Positions 53,801-64,000 of a stretch of DNA of 64,000 nt are shown here, one piece after another. The notes under the pieces were generated by a model, which was not told where the DNA came from, ran no database searches, and saw nothing but the letters and a program-made list of their open reading frames with translations. Position 1 is the first letter of the stretch, and every line of letters starts with the position of its first letter. Where the stretch lies: NCBI GenBank assembly GCA_031216445.1, contig CM062218.1, positions 7,461,001-7,525,000 of the forward strand, given 5' to 3'. Source of the stretch: Lateolabrax maculatus (lineage: Eukaryota > Chordata > Actinopteri > Acropomatiformes > Lateolabracidae). The translations under genes and the position numbers were made by a program.

Positions 53801-56009
53801 AGCCAATAAAATGTGAAAAGTGAAGAAATCCTATCTTCAAATTGCTTATTTTGTTCAACCAAAAGTCCAAAACCCAAATATTTTCAGTTTATTATCATAG
53901 GAGAGAAAGGGGTCAATGCTTTTCTTTTAAGAAGCTGGAACCAGCAAATGTTTGGTATTTTTACTTGACAAATGACAGCTAAGTGTTAACGGTTAATCGC
54001 TCACCAAAAATGATTACGTTTCTGTTGATCAACTCATCGGTTAATTGTTTCAGCTCTGATGGAAACAGTTGTTGAGCCTATTAAAATTCATTAATTAAAT
54101 TAAATTGTTCCTGGTTCCAAAGTAAGACTAGCTTAGAAAATGTAAATCCACATCAGACTGCTGACATAAGATATATTATTAATTCTTACCACTCCAACCA
54201 TATATATACTTTTTATAGATTTCTTTTTGATGAACTCTAAACCCCTTCAGAAAATAGATACACAGCTTTTCAAAACTAAACCCATCACTGTTCCCCTTGC
54301 GTTGTATATTAACTTGTTTTAAAATCAGACCTCCTTTTCCCCTGTTGCCTCACTAAGCTTTGACAAAATCTGTGGTCAATGATTTGCAGCAACAACCCCT
54401 TGCAAGTCACTTATTTCCCAACGTTGAGCGTCTGAACATTTTTGTTTCGCCAAAACAAGAAGAAACCCAAAAATATTGTACAACAAGATTTCACTGGGCA
54501 ACAACAGGCAGTTTAAATTAGGAAGCCTCGCCATGTTCAACATTCAAAAGGATTTCTACTTCCTCATGAAGTACAACAGCAGAGAACCAGTAGAACGCAG
54601 ATTCACAATTAAAAAACGTGGTGATGAGTTTAAGAAGAACATGAGTTTACATACAGAAGGTTTTTTTTTTTTTTTTAGAAGGCTCAGTTTTTACAGTAAT
54701 GCCATGATTAGTGAACTGTCAGCTCCAACACTCGGTCGCCTCTTTTGTCGTCATCTTATTCTCTGATGTTACCGAAGTTATTTGAGGAGACAGGATATTT
54801 ACCTCCAGGGAGGGTTTGTTTATTGTAGCCTTGCAAAACCTCCCTGACTGTCAACAGACTTGTGACTCTATCAATATATCAATATACCGCAAAGAGTAAA
54901 CAGGGATGCAGGACACAGATCTGCTGAACACATGACAGATGGCTGAAAATCAATCATGCCGGTCTGAGAAGTTTCGACATCGGCAGCCACAATCATCACA
55001 GAATTTCAGTTTTTAAAAATCAGAGTTACTCCGACTTTCTCTTCTGTTACGTTTGTTTGCAAAACACAGAACAAGATGATTAGTTCTTCTTTTCTCCCAC
55101 AGTGGCGAGCTTGGTTTGGACAGCTGCTATCACAGCACCAGTCATTCAAGATTCTGCTAGGGACGCATGAGCAATGTTGGAGCTGAAACTGTTAGTTGAT
55201 CAACAAAAAATTGATATATATCAAATAATCTTTTAGGTAATTTTCAAAACAAAAATAAGTGAGCACCCCTTGCTGGTTTTGTAAGACTGCAAATTGAATG
55301 CAATCAATCAGCAACTACATTAATAATCGATTAATCAAATAAGTTATATTAGTCTTTAGTGAATATCTTTGGGTTTTGGACTGTTGGTCAGACAAAACAA
55401 AACATCTGAAGACATCACCTTCCACTCTGGGAAACAGTTTCTCTATTTTCTGACTAAATAATTAATCGACTCATCAAGGAAATAATTGGTCAATTAACCG
55501 GTAATGAAAATAATTGTTACCTGTAGCCCTAAAATCTATAATTAAAGTCACAGCAACAAATCAACCTCTGCCATTGTTTTATGTGGTGTTACAGTGAATA
55601 AAGTTGAACTTCAGGTCTACTGTCTGGGATTAAAAATAAAAAAAATGACGATATCATTTTATGATATCATTTTAAGTTGTTTGGAAACCATTAAAGCAGG
55701 TTTATTGTTCACTGCTGGCACACAGCTCTAACCTAAACACTAACAACACACCAGCAGACGAGCCCGACGTTACTTCTCTAATCTGTAAAGTTAACTGGTG
55801 GCCTTAAACAGAGTTAGTCACGAAAATAATGTGGTAAGGTCAATGTTACAAACTTTTCTTGCAGCTCAACAGTTGGGAAGAGCTCGGTGTGAGACAGGCA
55901 GTTAGTTCAGTTAGTCAGCAGGTTATTTTAAGACATTTCTTTAAGAGGTAACGGGCGGTGTTCACTCACCATACTCGGAGTCCGGGTTCGTCTCCTGTTT
56001 TTTACCCAT
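40518..56009 (-). CDS. slc44a4: Choline transporter-like protein 4 (SLC44A4), 22 coding exons
   Basis: Multi-pass plasma-membrane solute carrier; human SLC44A4 is linked to choline and thiamine-pyrophosphate uptake. Exons 5' to 3': 56009-55970, 51292-51244, 51034-50961, 47785-47707, 47588-47489, 47386-47255, 47127-47067, 46944-46824, 46273-46190, 45856-45744, 45286-45164, 44656-44557, 44265-44173, 44001-43899, 43614-43355, 42983-42889, 42528-42425, 42302-42229, 42058-41988, 41183-41089, 40958-40874, 40636-40518. Phases fit throughout, 724 aa (human 710). It starts MGKKQETNPDSEYGEAAQFD. TM1 follows FKGPIKKRGCTD. AWLYGDPRHVLYPRNST has a glycosylation sequon at N69. NARDIGVRIFEDFA, FLRTRILIAIALIQESS, YPLVTFVLLLVCVAYWGATA, EKFIKFLNRNAYIM and EDLERNDGS mark the choline-transporter domain. 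It ends in a Lys-rich tail. Some donors are weak (gtatcc after 44173). SLC44A2 is the nearest alternative, but adjacency to ehmt2 supports SLC44A4. Confidence 0.96.
48976..50366. repeat. About 1.39-kb interspersed repeat in slc44a4 intron 3
   Basis: Begins TAAAGCTGCAAGCAGCGATG and GCGGGCCCTC. Ends with AATAATAATAAACACTTGCA, AATAGGGCCTTCACGCC and GCTCGGGTCCTAATAA. I recognise these ends from many fish genomes as an abundant non-coding repeat but cannot name its class. No clear terminal inverted repeat or transposase is seen. Short frames inside are not supported as genes. Confidence 0.65.
50767..50850. repeat. (AG)42 microsatellite
   Basis: Uninterrupted 84-bp AG run (CT on the slc44a4 sense strand), beginning 110 bp downstream of the donor of coding exon 51034-50961. 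Confidence 0.98.
53748..54060. repeat. GATTAATC-type teleost repeat, full-length copy
   Basis: Starts GGGGTGCAACTAGTGATAAT and ends GGTTAATTGTTTCAGCTCTG. The interior has AAAGTCCAAAACCCAAATAT and AAGAAGCTGGAACCAGC. It is in the opposite internal orientation to the copies at 39165 and 55185 (their TTTGGGTTTTGGACT is the reverse complement of this block). Confidence 0.7.
55185..55534. repeat. GATTAATC-type teleost repeat, full-length copy
   Basis: Starts GAGCTGAAACTGTTAGTTGA and ends ATGAAAATAATTGTTACC / TGTAGCCC. It contains ATCTTTGGGTTTTGGACTG, GTCAGACAAAACAAAACATC and AATTAATCGACTCATC. Confidence 0.7.
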
Positions 56010-57850
56010 TTTTCCGCCTCCACCTCCACAGCTCAGCCCTCCTTCGCTTTAAAGTAATATTAAAAGTGCACAGAGAGACGCGTTGAAGGCCAGCTCTACC
56101 GTCTCCGGGCGGACATGCTTACTGAGTTAGGAAATCTTTTTTTTTTTTTTTTTTTTTTCTTCCTGGTGGTTGTAACCAGGCGGTGACGACACGAGCACAC
56201 CTGCCGAGGGATGCGCACCTGCAGCGTCGAAGATCGTTTAATGAGAGGACGACTCACTCTCACTGTGATTACATTTACCTGACAGACAGAGAGAGAGAGA
56301 GATAAGTTACTGTCAAGCACTGTACTGGAGGTACTCATGCAACTTTGTACTTCTACTTCACTACATATTCAGAGGTAAATATTGCACGTTTTGTCCCTAC
56401 TTCACAGCTTTAGTTACTAGATTATTTTATTTTTTTTGCAGAATTCAATTCTTTACAATTTTACCCTCCTATCCAGTGAAAACCATGTATCCTATTTCCA
56501 ATAGGATAGTTGCTTTATGGGTTGAGAAATTTCTCTTACTTGTTAAGATAAATAAACTATTTAAAAAAAACCCTGTTGGATTAGCTGGAAAATGCATTGT
56601 CACAAAGGTGAAAACAAAGATGAGCTCATGAACAGTGTTAAGACATTTTAGAGATACGTGGTTCTCATGGGACAGCGATGCATCAAACTTATGATCTTAT
56701 AGAATATGATGCATTGATGTAGATTAAACTACCCAACAGTAGAAAAAGTAGTTCAAATTAAAACCTTAAAGAACTAAAGCAGTGAAATGCAACAGGTTTA
56801 TAATGCAGTACTTTTTCTTGTAGTAGCGTATTTTCACAGCGTGGTATTCATCTGAATACTTCTTCCACCACTGCGTTTTGGAGGCAACTTTTTTTCATCA
56901 AAGTGATGTACACATTAATGCATCAATATTTATAATCCAGTAATATATATTTTTCTGGAAAGGGTCATTCTGCATGATGAGTACTTTTACTTATTTGAAT
57001 GCAGGACTTTTATTTATTTTTTAATTTTTTTAATTTATTTATCTTTTGCATCTTCTACTTAAGTAAAATATTTATTACCAAGACCCAAATGCACCACATT
57101 CACTGTGTAGTGTTTCTAGTAATTTTATTCATTGTAAATTTCTTTGATAAAATCACTAAAAGCACAATATTAAGTGAACTTATTGTGGCTTTAAGTTGAC
57201 ACCACCGTTATGATCTTGAAGCCCCATCTTATAGGGGGAGTATAAGTCTAGTTTTAACTACTTCTTCTTACCATAATACCCAGGTAAGATGACGAGTTAT
57301 GACGTAATGTTGCATCTAGTGTTTTATATACTTGGTTCTTACCTCCTGAAAGAAGCTCATCTTTGATAAGAAATAAGACTGGCTGCAATGTTAACAGCAA
57401 ACCAGTGTTACTCTTTAGACTGTGGATAGGTGATATAAAAATAAAAAAAAGCTTTAAAATGACATAGATTTATGATTTGGTTAATTTGAATCACGGGCAG
57501 GGAATTATTGGCAGAGTGGGACATCTTCCTTTTATTCAGTCTCTGACTGTGCGCAGTGCAGCATCCCTCTTGGTTTGCATTGTGATCTGTAAATGCCCCC
57601 TGCTGACAACACACCACCAGCAGCAGGCAACAAGTCTCAGAGCGGCCTTGAATCCACATCTAAATACTGTAAACACACACAAAAAATGTACATAGGATAA
57701 AGAAACTTTATATGCCGTTAAAAATGTTTGTCAGGGAAGAAGAGCTGCTGAACAACTTTCTATCACATCATATTGAAAGCCAGTGAGCACAGACTTAAAA
57801 AGAGAAGAATGACACACTCAATACAAGAGCCCAAAGATCAACTCATGAGC
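56010..57850. other. Intergenic region between slc44a4 and ehmt2 (same strand)
   Basis: About 1.8 kb containing the slc44a4 5' UTR/promoter region (moderately GC-rich, 56010-56240), a T20-type run (56138-56158) and a GA run (56286-56303). A long interspersed repeat (56325-57075) follows. No gene is seen. Confidence 0.6.
56325..57075. repeat. Teleost interspersed repeat copy (ACTCCACTACATTT-type family)
   Basis: Shares with 8306-9070, in the same order, the blocks TACTTCACTACATATTCAGA, GGTAAATATTGCACGTTTT, GAATATGATGCATTGATGTA, TAAACTACCC and ATCTGAATACTTCTTCCACC. Two adjacent or nested copies are possible, because the ending motif (ACTTTTACTT, ACTTAAGTAAAATA) appears again at 56985-57075. 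Confidence 0.6.
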
Positions 57851-57852
57851 TA

Positions 57853-57858
57853 ATTTAT
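57853..57858 (-). terminator. Poly(A) signal of ehmt2 (minus strand)
   Basis: Plus-strand TTTATT within CTAATTTATTAC reads AATAAA on the minus strand, about 530 bp beyond the ehmt2 stop. The interval 57859-58386 is the likely 3' UTR. Confidence 0.5.
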
Positions 57859-58386
57859 TACACTAAATGTGATAAAGAAAACAACATGTATAAAAATAAA
57901 CCAAATAAAGCTAACACAAACATCCGAAAACAACACTATCCCTCAGGTCCTTATTGAGTCCAGTATGGGCTAATGCATGACCCATTACTGTACCCATAAT
58001 GCATTGTGTTTGTTGGCACAACAGAAAATACAAATGTATGATAGTTACATGACGACAAGCTCTTAATGCACAAACTTCATGTGTCAAGGCAAAAAGGACA
58101 GTGATATACAGTAAACCTACTGTATGTACAGAATCACAAGACCTCCTGTTTTCTTCAAACATAATACCCACACAGTTTAAAAATGTCAAGGCCCACGTCC
58201 TCTACCATAAGGGAAATGATACACTTTAAAAAAGGTGGCAAGTTTTGGAAAAAAGGACATTTCAAGTAGAAAAACACAGCACCATGCATTACACAGAGAA
58301 TTTTTAACTCGATGAAACCCCCAAAAGTGTTTTTTCCATTTCCAATGTGCGCGTGTAAAATGGATAATCCAAAGACCCCAAGTGTT

Positions 58387-63739
<5,353 letters not shown>

Positions 63740-64000
63740 CTGGAAAACCAAAAGCAACAATCATCAATTTAGCCTAACCATGTCTGATGTCCTCTTGTCC
63801 ACTAAAAGCTATGTTTTTAGTTCCATTTCGACTTGGAAGAGCTAAAGCAAACACAACTGGAAATATTTTGTCTTTTTTGGAGAATTTCACTGCAACATGC
63901 AATTTTGCTGTTGCTGCAGATGAGTTGTGTGTTTGCAACAATGATTTCTACAGTTAGTTGAGAAGCTCAAATTGGGATTTGAACAGATGCTGTTTTTATT

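Larger units (their letters stand above)
51293..55969 (-). other. slc44a4 intron 1
   Basis: A 4.7-kb intron, the longest of the gene. It holds two copies of the GATTAATC-type repeat, a T run (54661-54676) and AT-rich unique sequence. No nested gene is recognised. First introns of this size often carry regulatory elements, but none can be named here. Confidence 0.6.

Overview
The window is nuclear DNA from a ray-finned fish, most likely a percomorph teleost. Genes are compact and multi-exon with GT-AG introns, intergenic DNA is AT-rich with many microsatellites, and several repeats are of types I recognise from spiny-rayed fish. I rebuilt coding exons by reading splice sites on both strands and checking that reading phase stays intact across each gene. 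Comparisons with human proteins and gene order are from memory; no search was run.

Layout: (1) 0.37-5.58 kb, minus strand: slc30a8 (ZnT8 zinc transporter), complete, 9 coding exons, 410 aa. (2) 8.04-11.35 kb, plus strand: a small two-exon coiled-coil gene resembling AARD/FAM167, 161 aa. (3) 13.62-13.05 kb, minus strand: aard, 2 exons, 115 aa, tail-to-tail with (2). (4) 17.5-27.06 kb, plus strand: rad21, the cohesin kleisin, 645 aa, with a CpG-rich promoter and a possible divergent transcript. (5) 28.77-27.2 kb, minus strand: utp23, an SSU-processome factor, 254 aa, tail-to-tail with rad21. (6) 30.05-36.90 kb, plus strand: rnf5, a membrane RING E3 ligase, 213 aa. (7) 56.01-40.52 kb, minus strand: slc44a4, a choline-transporter-like protein, 22 coding exons, 724 aa. 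(8) 63.74-58.39 kb, minus strand: the C-terminal 14 exons of ehmt2 (G9a H3K9 methyltransferase). Its 5' part lies beyond the right edge.

Genes 1 and 3-5 match the order and orientation of human 8q24 (UTP23-RAD21-AARD-SLC30A8). Genes 6-8 belong to human MHC class III at 6p21. The window therefore spans a junction of two blocks that are separate in human, located between utp23 and rnf5 at about 28.8-30.0 kb.

The genes do not form one pathway. They cover zinc loading of secretory granules, cohesion, 18S rRNA processing, ER quality control, choline or thiamine-ester transport, and histone methylation. No undescribed multi-gene system is evident. The most unusual points are the extra AARD-like gene facing aard with the same intron position, the near-palindromic bidirectional poly(A) element shared by rad21 and utp23, a MITE with perfect 25-bp inverted ends in a rad21 intron, and a tandem-repeat-built histidine loop in ZnT8.
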